Shown: positions 1 to 7,230, numbered from the stretch's first letter. The stretch: 10,113 bases of DNA from Candidatus Egerieicola pullicola (GCA_018712465.1 DVGY01000164.1:1-10113), one strand, 5' to 3'. A program made the numbers and translations. The notes: a model not told the origin generated them from the sequence alone.

Positions 1-1
1 G

Positions 2-1246
2 CGGAACATGGTGGAAAATTTTGACGACAAAAATACCATGGAGCTCATGGCTATCGACCACAACGGCCGGGTGGTGGTGTCCTCCTCCGGCTTTGAGTCG
101 GATTTGGAAGTCACCGAAATCACCATGCCGGACTACGAGGAAGCCATGAATTCCTCCACCCAGCAGGCGGTGTACAACGGCACCCTGGACTCCACCGGGG
201 AGCATATCCTGGCCATTACGGTGGTCTGCCCCGACCTGTCCAGCGAGTATTCCGCCATCCGCTATGTGGTGAGCCTGGCCCAGGTGGACCAGGAGGTGCT
301 CAAGCTGATTTTGGCGGGCACCGGGGGACTCTTGCTGGTGCTGGGACTGGTGCTGGTGAGCAACTCCTTCTTTATCCGCTCCATTCTCCTTCCGGTGCGG
401 GACATCACCGCCGTGGCCAAACAGTTTGCCACCGGCAATATGAGCGCCCGGATTTTGAAAAAGACCGACGACGAGATCGGGGAACTGGGGGAGGTCATCA
501 ACAACATGGCCGACCAGATTCAGGAAACGGAGCGGATGAAAAACGAATTTATCTCCTCGGTGTCCCACGAACTGCGCACCCCCCTTACCGCCATCAAGGG
601 TTGGAGTGAAACCATGATGAGCCTGGGGGAAGGGGACACCGAAATGATTCACAAGGGGATGCACGTGATCTCCACCGAAACCCAGCGCCTCAGCGACATG
701 GTGGAGGAACTATTGGACTTTTCCCGGATTCAAAACGGCCGGTTTACCTTGGTGAAAACCAAAATGGACCTGCTGGCGGAGCTGGAGGACGCGGTGCTGA
801 TCTACACCCAGCGGGCCAGCCGGGACGGGAAAAATCTGGTGTTTGAAGAGCCGGATTACATGGACATGATCTACGGGGACAAAAACCGGGTGAAGCAGGT
901 GTTTATCAATGTGATCGACAACGCCTTGAAGTATTCCGATCCCGGGGACACCGTCACCGTCACCGCCTCCCAGCAGGAGGACACCATCACCGTGGTGGTA
1001 AAGGACACCGGCTGCGGCATTGCGCCGGAGGATCTGCCCCATGTGAAGGAAAAATTCTACAAAGCCAACGCCACCCGCCGGGGTTCCGGCATTGGGCTGG
1101 CTGTGGTCAATGAGATTGTCAGCCTCCATGGGGGGACGTTGGATCTGCAAAGCGAATTGGGAAAGGGCACCCAGGTGACCATCACCTTCCCGGTGTATGG
1201 GGCCGAAGGCCAGGCCCTTTCCGGCAAAACCAACAGCGAGGAGTAA
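2..1246 (+). CDS. Sensor histidine kinase of a two-component system (5' end outside window)
   Basis: This is the C-terminal part of a membrane sensor kinase that autophosphorylates on histidine and passes the phosphate to a response regulator, probably encoded just upstream. The frame is open to the window edge. The ATG at base 8 falls inside what looks like the extracellular sensor domain, so it is unlikely to be the true start; the first membrane helix must lie upstream. Counting from that Met: extracellular part 1-96, membrane helix about 100-123, HAMP about 124-176, HisKA with the SHELRTP motif (phospho-acceptor His187), N box around 301-310 (NVIDNALKYS), G1 box DTGCGIAP at 333-340, F box near 349, and G2 box GSGIGL at 359-364. 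All catalytic boxes look intact. The layout resembles the PhoR/WalK/ResE group, but the signal cannot be read from sequence. The gene ends 12 nt before the DUF1385 gene. Confidence 0.93.
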   Translation, partial: RNMVENFDDKNTMELMAIDHNGRVVVSSSGFESDLEVTEITMPDYEEAMNSSTQQAVYNGTLDSTGEHILAITVVCPDLSSEYSAIRYVVSLAQVDQEVLKLILAGTGGLLLVLGLVLVSNSFFIRSILLPVRDITAVAKQFATGNMSARILKKTDDEIGELGEVINNMADQIQETERMKNEFISSVSHELRTPLTAIKGWSETMMSLGEGDTEMIHKGMHVISTETQRLSDMVEELLDFSRIQNGRFTLVKTKMDLLAELEDAVLIYTQRASRDGKNLVFEEPDYMDMIYGDKNRVKQVFINVIDNALKYSDPGDTVTVTASQQEDTITVVVKDTGCGIAPEDLPHVKEKFYKANATRRGSGIGLAVVNEIVSLHGGTLDLQSELGKGTQVTITFPVYGAEGQALSGKTNSEE

Positions 1247-1258
1247 AAAGATACGCCT

Positions 1259-2227
1259 ATGAGCAAACAACATCAGGAGAAGCAGGCCAGCGCCTACCGC
1301 AGCAAAATCGGCGGGCAGGCGCTGATTGACGGCATTATGATGCGGGGCGTGGAGAAAAGCGCCATGGCCTGCCGGATGCCGGACGGCTCCATTCACCGGG
1401 AGGTGTGGGACACCAACCCCCCGGGCAAAAAGAAATCCATCTGGAGAAAGGTCCCCATTGTCCGGGGCTGCATCAGCTTTGTCCAGAGCATCCTCTCCGG
1501 CTACCGCTGCATGATGAAGAGCGCGGAGCTCACCTCCGATCTGGAAGAGGACGAGGAGGAGGAAACCGGCCGGGTGACCCAGTGGATCTTAGACCACTTC
1601 GGGGACAAGCTGATTCACGGCGCCACCGTGGTGGGCACGGTGCTGGGGGTGGTTTTGGCAGTGGTGCTGTTTATGTACCTGCCTTCCCTGGCGGTCATGG
1701 GGCTGGATCACTTGGTGGATCTGGGCTGGTGGAAATCGGTGGTGGAAGGGGTCATTAAAATCCTGATTTTGGTGGGATACCTGACCCTAGTCAGTCTGAT
1801 GGGGGAGATCAAAAAGACCTACCGCTATCACGGCGCCGAGCACAAAACCATCTTCTGCCTGGAACACGGCCTGCCTCTCACCGTGGAAAATGTCCGGACC
1901 CAGCGCCGGTTCCATCCCCGCTGCGGCACCAGCTTTTTGATTTTGACCTTGCTGGTGAGCATTTTGGTGTCCAGCCTGGTGACCTGGGACACCCTGTGGC
2001 TGCGGGTGGCGCTGAAAATTTTGGTGCTGCCCCTGATTATGGGGATTTCCTTTGAGCTGATCCAGTTTGCCGGGCGGCACGACAACCTGTTGACCAAAAT
2101 AATCTCCGCCCCCGGCCTTTGGCTGCAGCGGCTGACGGTGCTGGAGCCGGATGACGGGATGATTGAATGCGCCATTGAGGCCATTACCCCCTGCATTCCG
2201 GAAGATCGGGAGAAGGACCAATGGTAG
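1259..2227 (+). CDS. DUF1385 membrane protein (YqhQ-like), function unknown
   Basis: A 322-aa protein recognisable as DUF1385/YqhQ by its N-terminal KIGGQALIDGIMMRG block (residues 16-30) and a conserved central block. Hydrophobic segments lie at about 121-148, 163-182, 226-242 and 250-270, so it is probably a multi-span membrane protein. Between the second and third segments is YHGAEHK (190-196) followed by FHPRCGTSF (218-226). His191, Glu194, His195, His219 and Cys222 look like possible metal ligands; that is inference, since no biochemical role is established for the family as far as I know. An acidic run lies at 95-102. In Firmicutes this gene often sits next to prmC, as it does here: its last 7 bases overlap the prmC start. 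The best Shine-Dalgarno-like match, GAGGAG at 1238-1243, lies inside the kinase gene and is rather far from the ATG (15 nt), so initiation may depend on coupling. Confidence 0.88.
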   Translation: MSKQHQEKQASAYRSKIGGQALIDGIMMRGVEKSAMACRMPDGSIHREVWDTNPPGKKKSIWRKVPIVRGCISFVQSILSGYRCMMKSAELTSDLEEDEEEETGRVTQWILDHFGDKLIHGATVVGTVLGVVLAVVLFMYLPSLAVMGLDHLVDLGWWKSVVEGVIKILILVGYLTLVSLMGEIKKTYRYHGAEHKTIFCLEHGLPLTVENVRTQRRFHPRCGTSFLILTLLVSILVSSLVTWDTLWLRVALKILVLPLIMGISFELIQFAGRHDNLLTKIISAPGLWLQRLTVLEPDDGMIECAIEAITPCIPEDREKDQW

Positions 2228-3159
2228 AAGAGATTACCGTGGGGGCGGCGTGGCGCCGTCTGACCCGCTATTTGGAGGAAAAGGGCATCGAAGATTCGGA
2301 CTTTGAAGCCTTGCAGATGCTGCAAAGCCTGGGCTGTTCCAAGGTCCAGGTGCTGGAAGGGTCCCTTTTGCTGACCCAGGACCAGCAGCAGCGCCTGAGC
2401 CAACTTTCCGCCCGGCGGATTGCCGGGGAACCCTTGCAGTACCTGCTGGGGGAATGGGAGTTTTACGGCCTGACCCTGAAGGTGGGGCCGGGGGTGCTGA
2501 TTCCCCGCCCCGACACCGAAACCCTGGTGGAAACGGGACTGGCCTTTCTGAAAGGGAAGGAGGACTGCCGGGTGCTGGACCTCTGTGCCGGAACCGGCTG
2601 CGTGGGGCTGGCGGTGGAGCGGTACGCCAAAGGGATTTCCGCCCTCTACGCCTTGGAAAAGGAGGAAGCCGCCTTTTTCTACCTAAAGGAAAACCTTTCC
2701 GCCCACCACAGCCGAATCCTGCCGTTGCACCAGGATGGGCTGCACCCCGGACCGGAAGCGGAGGAGCTGGATCTCATCCTCTGCAATCCCCCTTATCTCA
2801 CCGGGGAGGACATGGAGAGTTTGCAAACCGAAGTCCGCTACGAGCCTGCCACTGCCCTGGACGGGGGGGAGGACGGCCTGGACTTTTACCGGGGCCTCAC
2901 CGCCCTTTGGAAGCACCGTCTCCGACCCGGGGGACTTCTGGCCTATGAAATCGGCATGGGGCAGCAGGACGGGGTGACTGAGATTTTGACCCGGGAAGGG
3001 TTCACCCAGATTCGTTGGAAAGAAGATTTAAGCGGCATTGTCCGGGTGGTTGCCGGACAGAAGCCGGAAGGATCAATTTGTCAGTTTATTGAAGTAGGGA
3101 GAGCATTATGGCAGCAAAACAAAAAAACCAAAAAACCGCAGCGGCCCAGCAGCCTTTGA
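2221..3159 (+). CDS. prmC: Peptide chain release factor N5-glutamine methyltransferase PrmC (HemK)
   Basis: PrmC methylates the glutamine of the GGQ motif in release factors RF1/RF2 using S-adenosylmethionine. The protein has the helical N-terminal domain ending in GEPLQYLLGEWEFYG (about 69-83), then IPRPDTETLVE (94-104), the SAM-binding loop VLDLCAGTGCVGL (118-130) and the catalytic NPPY motif (189-192), so it looks functional. A purine-rich AGAAGGA lies just before the ATG, which overlaps the DUF1385 stop. At 312 aa it is longer than the usual 280 or so. The family normally ends shortly after a block like DLSGIVRVVAGQ (about 268-279), but here about 30 further residues follow, basic and polar at the end. 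The last 17 codons run through the recA start in another frame. prfA, a common partner of prmC, is not next to it; recA follows instead. Confidence 0.96.
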   Translation: MVEEITVGAAWRRLTRYLEEKGIEDSDFEALQMLQSLGCSKVQVLEGSLLLTQDQQQRLSQLSARRIAGEPLQYLLGEWEFYGLTLKVGPGVLIPRPDTETLVETGLAFLKGKEDCRVLDLCAGTGCVGLAVERYAKGISALYALEKEEAAFFYLKENLSAHHSRILPLHQDGLHPGPEAEELDLILCNPPYLTGEDMESLQTEVRYEPATALDGGEDGLDFYRGLTALWKHRLRPGGLLAYEIGMGQQDGVTEILTREGFTQIRWKEDLSGIVRVVAGQKPEGSICQFIEVGRALWQQNKKTKKPQRPSSL

Positions 3160-4292
3160 CCAATGAGGAAAAAAAGAAGGCCCTGGAAACTGCCATCAGC
3201 CAGATTGAAAAGCAGTTCGGCAAGGGCAGCGTGATGAAGCTGGGGGAAGCCACCACCATGAACGTGGAGCACATCTCCACCGGCAGCCTGGGCCTGGACA
3301 TGGCTCTGGGCATCGGCGGAGTGCCCCGGGGACGGATCATTGAGATCTACGGCCCCGAATCCTCCGGCAAAACCACCGTGGCGCTGCAAATTGTGGCTCA
3401 AGCCCAGAAAGAGGGGGGCGAAGCCGCCTTCATCGACGTGGAACACGCCCTGGACCCGGTGTACGCCAAAGCCCTGGGAGTGGACATCGACTCCTTGCTG
3501 GTGAGCCAGCCGGACACCGGAGAGGACGCCCTGGAAATCATGGAAGCTCTGGTGCGCAGCGGCGCCATCGACGTGGTGGTGCTGGACAGCGTGGCTGCCA
3601 TGGTCACCCGCAGTGAAATCGACGGGGAGATGGGGGACAGTCATGTGGGCTTACAGGCCCGTCTTATGAGCCAGGCCATGCGCAAGCTCACCGGCGTGGT
3701 GAGCAAGGCCGGCACCGTGGCCATCTTTATCAACCAGGTGCGGGAAAAGATCGGGGTCATGTACGGCAACCCGGAAACCACCCCCGGCGGCCGGGCGCTG
3801 AAGTTCTACTCTTCGGTGCGGATTGAGGTGCGCAAAGGGGAGGCCATCAAGCGGGGCAGCGAGATCATCGGCAACAAGACCAAGTGCAAAATCGTGAAAA
3901 ATAAGGTGGCTCCGCCCTTTAAGGAAGCCATTTTTGATATTATGTACGGCGAGGGGGTTTCCCGGGAAGGGGAAATCGTGGACTACGCCGTGGATCTGGA
4001 CATCATCGAAAAGTCCGGCGCTTGGTTCAGCTACAAGGGAGAACGGCTGGGACAGGGCCGGGACAAAGTCAAGCAGCTTCTGCGGGAGGACGAAGCCCTG
4101 CGGGAAGAGATTGCCTCCCAGGTGTACGCCCGCCATCAGGAAGCCCTGGACGCCGCAGCGGCGGCCCGCACCGGGGCTGGGTCCCACACGACGGCTTCCG
4201 CAGCTCCCGCAGCTCCCGCGCCCGGGGATTCGGTGCCGGAAGATCTGCCGGAAGGCTTTTTGGACATTGACCCCACCGACGACGACCTGTAA
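3108..4292 (+). CDS. recA: Recombinase RecA
   Basis: RecA forms ATP-dependent filaments on single-stranded DNA, performs strand exchange and activates LexA self-cleavage in the SOS response. Visible motifs are Walker A GPESSGKT (82-89), the catalytic Glu102 in IDVEHALDP, Walker B VVVLD (146-150), loop L1 with EIDGEMGDSHVGLQAR (160-175), and loop L2 with FINQVREKIGVMYGNPETTP (207-226). The core is contiguous, with no intein. The 394-aa length exceeds the usual 340-350 because of an Ala/Pro-rich linker (about 348-372) before an acidic tail ending in DDDL. The start is supported by AGGGAGAG at 3096-3103, 4 nt before the ATG. The gene begins inside prmC (52-nt overlap), so there is no intergenic space for its own promoter. 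recX follows after 6 nt. Confidence 0.99.
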   Translation: MAAKQKNQKTAAAQQPLTNEEKKKALETAISQIEKQFGKGSVMKLGEATTMNVEHISTGSLGLDMALGIGGVPRGRIIEIYGPESSGKTTVALQIVAQAQKEGGEAAFIDVEHALDPVYAKALGVDIDSLLVSQPDTGEDALEIMEALVRSGAIDVVVLDSVAAMVTRSEIDGEMGDSHVGLQARLMSQAMRKLTGVVSKAGTVAIFINQVREKIGVMYGNPETTPGGRALKFYSSVRIEVRKGEAIKRGSEIIGNKTKCKIVKNKVAPPFKEAIFDIMYGEGVSREGEIVDYAVDLDIIEKSGAWFSYKGERLGQGRDKVKQLLREDEALREEIASQVYARHQEALDAAAAARTGAGSHTTASAAPAAPAPGDSVPEDLPEGFLDIDPTDDDL

Positions 4293-4298
4293 TCCCGG

Positions 4299-4922
4299 AT
4301 GAAGATTCAACAGATTCGTGAAAAAGACAAAGGCTTTTACCTCATCGCCCTGGATGAGGGAAAGGATTTGATCCTCCACGGGGAGATCGTGGCCAGGCAC
4401 CACCTCAAGGAAGGCCAGGAGATCGACCCCCAGGAGCTGGAGCGGTGCAAAAACGACGCCCTTCGCCGGAAAGCCCGGGAGCGGGCCTACTACCTGCTGG
4501 AATACCGGGACCATTCCGAGGGGGAGCTGTACCAAAAGCTGCGCCGCCATTACCCGGACCAAATTGCCGCGGAAGCGGTGGCCAAGTGCAAGGAGTACGG
4601 CCTGCTGGACGACGCCGCCTACGCCAAAAAGCTGGCGGAGTATTACCTCAACCGCAAGCTGTTTTCCTTTCGCCGGGCGCTGATGGAGATGGGCAAAAAG
4701 GGGTTGGACCGGCAGCTGGCCAAGGAGAGCTTGGAGGCGGTCCAGGCGGACCCCGCAGAGCAGTTGGAGAAAATCATCCAAAAGAAGTACGCCAAAAAGC
4801 TGGCCCAGGGCAAGGAAGGCCGGCAGAAGGTGTTTGCCGCCTTGGCCCGATTGGGATTTGACTATCAAGACATAAAGACAGCCCTTTCAGAATACAACTG
4901 GGAAGAAAACGAGGAAGAGTAA
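4299..4922 (+). CDS. recX: Regulatory protein RecX
   Basis: RecX binds RecA filaments and modulates, usually inhibits, their activity. The 207-aa protein shows the family's repeated three-helix modules: ERAYYLLEYRDHSEGELYQKLRRH (about 56-79), a second module with LLDDAAYAKKLAEYYLNRK (about 101-119), and a C-terminal module ending in RLGFDYQDIKTALSEY. An N-terminal stretch of about 50 residues of mostly beta character precedes them, as is usual in Firmicute RecX. Placement right after recA is the classic arrangement. The ATG lies 6 nt after the recA TAA and I see no Shine-Dalgarno sequence in the preceding 20 nt, so translation probably depends on ribosomes finishing recA, which would tie RecX dose to RecA. 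The stop codon abuts the rimO ATG. Confidence 0.94.
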   Translation: MKIQQIREKDKGFYLIALDEGKDLILHGEIVARHHLKEGQEIDPQELERCKNDALRRKARERAYYLLEYRDHSEGELYQKLRRHYPDQIAAEAVAKCKEYGLLDDAAYAKKLAEYYLNRKLFSFRRALMEMGKKGLDRQLAKESLEAVQADPAEQLEKIIQKKYAKKLAQGKEGRQKVFAALARLGFDYQDIKTALSEYNWEENEEE

Positions 4923-6278
4923 ATGGAACGAAAAATCGGAATGGTGTCCCTGGGATGCCCAAAAAATCAGATTGACGCCGAACATATTTTAGCCGACCTT
5001 CGCCGGGAAGGGTACACCATTACCCCCAATCCGGCAGACTGCGACCTGGTCATCATCAACACCTGCGGCTTTATCGACGCCGCCAAAGCGGAAGCCATTG
5101 AAAACATCCTGGAGTTCACCCAGCTCAAGGAAGAGGGCCGGATTCAGGCGGTGGTGGTCACCGGATGTCTTTCCGAGCGCTACCGCCAGCAGATTTTGGA
5201 GGAGATCCCGGAGGTGGATGCGGTGGTGGGCATCGGCGCCAACCAGAGCATCCCGGAGATTGTCAGCCAGGTGCTGGAAGGAAAGACCCACCTGGAACAG
5301 TACGGGGAAAAGACCGACCTGTCTTTGGAGGGGGAGCGGATCCTCTCCACCCCGCCCTACACCGCCTATCTGAAGATTGCGGAAGGGTGCAGCAACCACT
5401 GCACCTACTGCGCCATCCCCTCTATCCGGGGCCCCTTTCGCAGCCGTCCCATGGAAAATATCGTCCAGGAAGCCAAAGTCCTGGCGGCCCAGGGAGTGAA
5501 GGAACTGATTCTGGTGGCCCAGGACACCACCAATTACGGCAGCGACCTGTACGGCCGTTACGCCCTCACCGATCTGCTGAAACAGCTCTTTGAAATCAAG
5601 GAATTTGCCTGGATTCGACTGCTGTACTGCTACCCGGATAAGATCACCGACGAGCTGTTGGAATTGATGAAGGGAGACAATCCCCTGCTACCCTACCTGG
5701 ACCTGCCTTTGCAGCACTGCGCCGACGGGGTGTTAAAGCGGATGCACCGCCCCATGCTGGGAGAGGAAACCAAACAGCTTTTGGCTCACATCCGCCAAAC
5801 CGTGCCGGGCATCACCCTGCGCACCACCCTGATCGCCGGGTTCCCCGGGGAGACGGAGCGGGAGTTTGAGCAGCTCTGCCTCTTTGTGAAGGAAACCAAG
5901 TTTGACCGCTTAGGATGCTTTGCCTACTCCCAGGAGGAGGGCACCCCCGCCGCCAAACTGCCGGACCAGATTGAGGAAGAGGTGAAACAGCACCGGGCGG
6001 AACTGGTGATGGAGTACCAGGGACGGATTATGGACCGGCTGAGCAAGCGGAAGATCGGCTCCACCATCCCGGTGATGCTGGAAGGGTACGACCGGATGAA
6101 CCGCTGCTGCTACGGCCGCAGTGAAGCCGACGCCCCGGACATTGACTGCAAGGTGTTCTTCCAGGCAGTGGGGCACCACCACACCGGAGAGATCATCCAG
6201 GTGGAAATCACCGACACCATGGACGGCGACCTGCTGGGTCAGGAAGCTGGTATGCCCAAAAGGGGGAAACAAGGATGA
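4923..6278 (+). CDS. rimO: Ribosomal protein S12 methylthiotransferase RimO
   Basis: RimO is a radical-SAM enzyme with two iron-sulfur clusters that adds a methylthio group to the conserved aspartate of ribosomal protein S12. The order of domains is complete. The N-terminal UPF0004 domain has cluster cysteines at Cys12 (SLGCPKN), Cys48 (NTCGF) and Cys82 (TGCLSERY). The radical-SAM core carries the CxxxCxxC motif at Cys156/160/163 (EGCSNHCTYC), followed by IPSIRGPFRSRP. A TRAM domain occupies roughly 375-440. The VSLGCPKN start and the IPSIRGP block point to RimO and not to the tRNA enzymes MiaB or MtaB. Length (451 aa) is normal. The ATG directly follows the recX stop and is preceded by GAGGAAG, well placed at 4911-4917. 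The TGA overlaps the pgsA ATG. Confidence 0.96.
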   Translation: MERKIGMVSLGCPKNQIDAEHILADLRREGYTITPNPADCDLVIINTCGFIDAAKAEAIENILEFTQLKEEGRIQAVVVTGCLSERYRQQILEEIPEVDAVVGIGANQSIPEIVSQVLEGKTHLEQYGEKTDLSLEGERILSTPPYTAYLKIAEGCSNHCTYCAIPSIRGPFRSRPMENIVQEAKVLAAQGVKELILVAQDTTNYGSDLYGRYALTDLLKQLFEIKEFAWIRLLYCYPDKITDELLELMKGDNPLLPYLDLPLQHCADGVLKRMHRPMLGEETKQLLAHIRQTVPGITLRTTLIAGFPGETEREFEQLCLFVKETKFDRLGCFAYSQEEGTPAAKLPDQIEEEVKQHRAELVMEYQGRIMDRLSKRKIGSTIPVMLEGYDRMNRCCYGRSEADAPDIDCKVFFQAVGHHHTGEIIQVEITDTMDGDLLGQEAGMPKRGKQG

Positions 6279-6832
6279 ACCTGCCCAATCGTCTCACCCT
6301 GTTAAGAATGGTGCTGGTGCCCTTTTTGGTGCTGTTTCTGCTGTGTGACGCCATTCCCTTTTCCTACCTTTGGGCGCTTTTGGTGTTTGTGGCGGCTTCC
6401 CTCACCGACTTTTTTGACGGGAAGATTGCCCGCAGCCGGGATCTGGTGACCAATTTCGGCAAGTTTTTGGACCCCATGGCGGATAAGGTGCTGGTGCTCA
6501 GCGCCATGATCTGCCTGATCCCCGATTTTTGCAGCCCGGTGGTGGTCATCATTGTGGCGGCACGGGAATTTATGGTGTCCTCCCTGCGGCTGGTGGCAGC
6601 GGCCCAGGGGATTGTGCTGGCAGCCGGGTGGTCCGGCAAAGCCAAAACCGCCAGCCAGATGGTGTCCATTGTGGCGGTGCTTTTGATGTGTTCCATCACC
6701 CAGATCACGGGATTGGAGCTGCCCACGGTGCTGGTGAGCCAGATTTTGATGTGGATCACCGCAGCCCTGGCGGTGTACAGCGGGGTGGAATACCTGGTGA
6801 AAAACTGGAAATTGGTGAATCCGAAGCAATGA
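6275..6832 (+). CDS. pgsA: CDP-diacylglycerol-glycerol-3-phosphate 3-phosphatidyltransferase PgsA
   Basis: PgsA makes phosphatidylglycerophosphate from CDP-diacylglycerol and sn-glycerol-3-phosphate, the committed step to phosphatidylglycerol and cardiolipin, in the cytoplasmic membrane. The 185-aa protein opens with MNLPNRLTLLRM and carries the full CDP-alcohol phosphotransferase signature: Asp45, Asp48-Gly49, Ala52-Arg53, Gly62, Asp66 and Asp70, with the exact D-x2-DG-x2-AR-x8-G-x3-D-x3-D spacing. About five or six hydrophobic helices are visible, as expected. The start overlaps the rimO stop (ATGA), with AGGGGG at 6261-6266 as ribosome-binding site. It appears to be the last gene of the plus-strand operon; the stop codon lies in a small hairpin and a gap of almost 500 nt follows. 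Confidence 0.95.
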   Translation: MNLPNRLTLLRMVLVPFLVLFLLCDAIPFSYLWALLVFVAASLTDFFDGKIARSRDLVTNFGKFLDPMADKVLVLSAMICLIPDFCSPVVVIIVAAREFMVSSLRLVAAAQGIVLAAGWSGKAKTASQMVSIVAVLLMCSITQITGLELPTVLVSQILMWITAALAVYSGVEYLVKNWKLVNPKQ

Positions 6833-6888
6833 GATTGCTTTTGGTGTCAAAAGTGAAGTTTTTAGTGAAGTTTTTTTCAAAAAACTTC
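6824..6888 (+). terminator. Possible weak terminator / stacked hairpins at the pgsA 3' end
   Basis: Three AT-rich stem-loops follow in close order. AAGCAAT (6824-6830) pairs with ATTGCTT (6834-6840) across a GAG loop that holds part of the stop codon, and the stem runs into TTTT. CTTTTG (6838-6843) pairs with CAAAAG (6848-6853); it shares three bases with the first stem, so the two exclude each other, and a T5 run follows at 6859-6863. GAAGTTTTTT (6867-6876) pairs with AAAAAACTTC (6879-6888). None is a textbook GC-rich stem plus long U-tract, so terminator function is uncertain. Some end signal is expected here because the next gene has its own promoter. Confidence 0.35.
6852..6875 (+). repeat. 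Perfect 12-bp tandem direct repeat
   Basis: The sequence AGTGAAGTTTTT occurs twice back to back (6852-6863 and 6864-6875). The second copy also forms the left arm of the GAAGTTTTTT/AAAAAACTTC inverted repeat. This may be slippage duplication of a stem arm. Confidence 0.8.
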
Positions 6889-6893
6889 TGGGG

Positions 6894-6917
6894 GTGCAGG
6901 GGGTGAAGCCCCCGCAC
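6894..6917. other. GC-rich stem-loop
   Basis: GTGC (6894-6897) and GGGGG (6899-6903) pair with CCCCC (6909-6913) and GCAC (6914-6917) around a TGAAG loop, with one bulged A at 6898. The 9-bp stem is stable but has no T-run on either side, so it is not an obvious intrinsic terminator. The left part, GGGGGTGCAGGGGG, resembles GGGGTTGCAAGGGG in the second intergenic region (8770-8783). Confidence 0.6.
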
Positions 6918-7065
6918 AGGAACCCTTTCATTCCAAAACTTCTTTCGCGCACCTTGTTTTTGTGAATCGGTTGTGGAAGTGATGAACCGGAATCCGCCCG
7001 CCCAACGGCGCAGAGCCAAGGGCGGGTCAATCTGGAAACATACGAACCCTTTTTCCACAAGCTGC

Positions 7066-7180
7066 GAAAGTTCAGTTGCACTGACCTTTCTGAGTTCTAT
7101 CTTGCCACGAAACGTCTTTGACGTTTCTGAGTTCCACCTTGCCACGAAACGTCTTCAACGTTTCTGAGTCCCACCTTGGC
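7066..7180 (+). repeat. Tandem array of three hairpin-plus-linker units (about 37 bp each)
   Basis: Three consecutive units each consist of a hairpin beginning GAAA and ending TTTC, followed by a linker close to TGAGTTCYAYCTTGCC. Hairpin 1 is GAAAGTTCAGT/ACTGACCTTTC (7066-7090, one T-C mismatch, TGC loop). Hairpin 2 is GAAACGTC/GACGTTTC (7109-7127, TTT loop). Hairpin 3 is GAAACGT/ACGTTTC (7146-7164, CTTCA loop). The linkers are nearly identical while stem interiors differ but stay self-complementary. The second and third units repeat with an exact 37-bp period, and the last linker is the left arm of the three-way-junction element. Confidence 0.75.
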
Positions 7181-7230
7181 GGCCGTACAGCATGGCCGCC
7201 ATTTTGCTGCGCAAAAACCGGTGGAACTCG
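7165..7230 (+). repeat. Structured repeat element, copy A (predicted three-way junction)
   Basis: Outer stem: TGAGT-C-CCACC (7165-7175) pairs with GGTGG-A-ACTCG (7220-7230), with one C/A mismatch and a T-G closing pair. Inside are two hairpins: GGCGGCCGT (7178-7186) with ATGGCCGCC (7192-7200), and TTTTGC (7202-7207) with GCAAAA (7211-7216). Copy B at 8808-8873 is 66 nt as well, aligns without gaps, matches at 53 of 66 positions and keeps all three stems. The element lies just upstream of the araM-like gene's probable promoter, so it is not in that gene's leader if the promoter call is right. Confidence 0.8.

Noticed and set aside
8..10. ATG at base 8 as the true start of the histidine kinase
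   Set aside because: The frame is open upstream to the window edge, and the protein would lack its first membrane helix while keeping part of the extracellular sensor domain.
3116..3136. Programmed frameshift from prmC into recA on the A-runs near the recA start
   Set aside because: A -1 shift would enter the recA frame, but in the prmC frame the A-runs do not form a good slippery heptamer, recA has its own strong ribosome-binding site and a normal N-terminus, and no stimulating structure is evident.
6894..6917. GC-rich hairpin after pgsA as a classical intrinsic terminator
   Set aside because: The stem is strong but neither strand has a T-run after it, so it was recorded only as a stem-loop.
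7091..7180. Possible CRISPR array, because of 37-bp direct repeats
   Set aside because: The units follow one another with no unique spacers, there are only about two and a half copies, and no cas gene is in the window.
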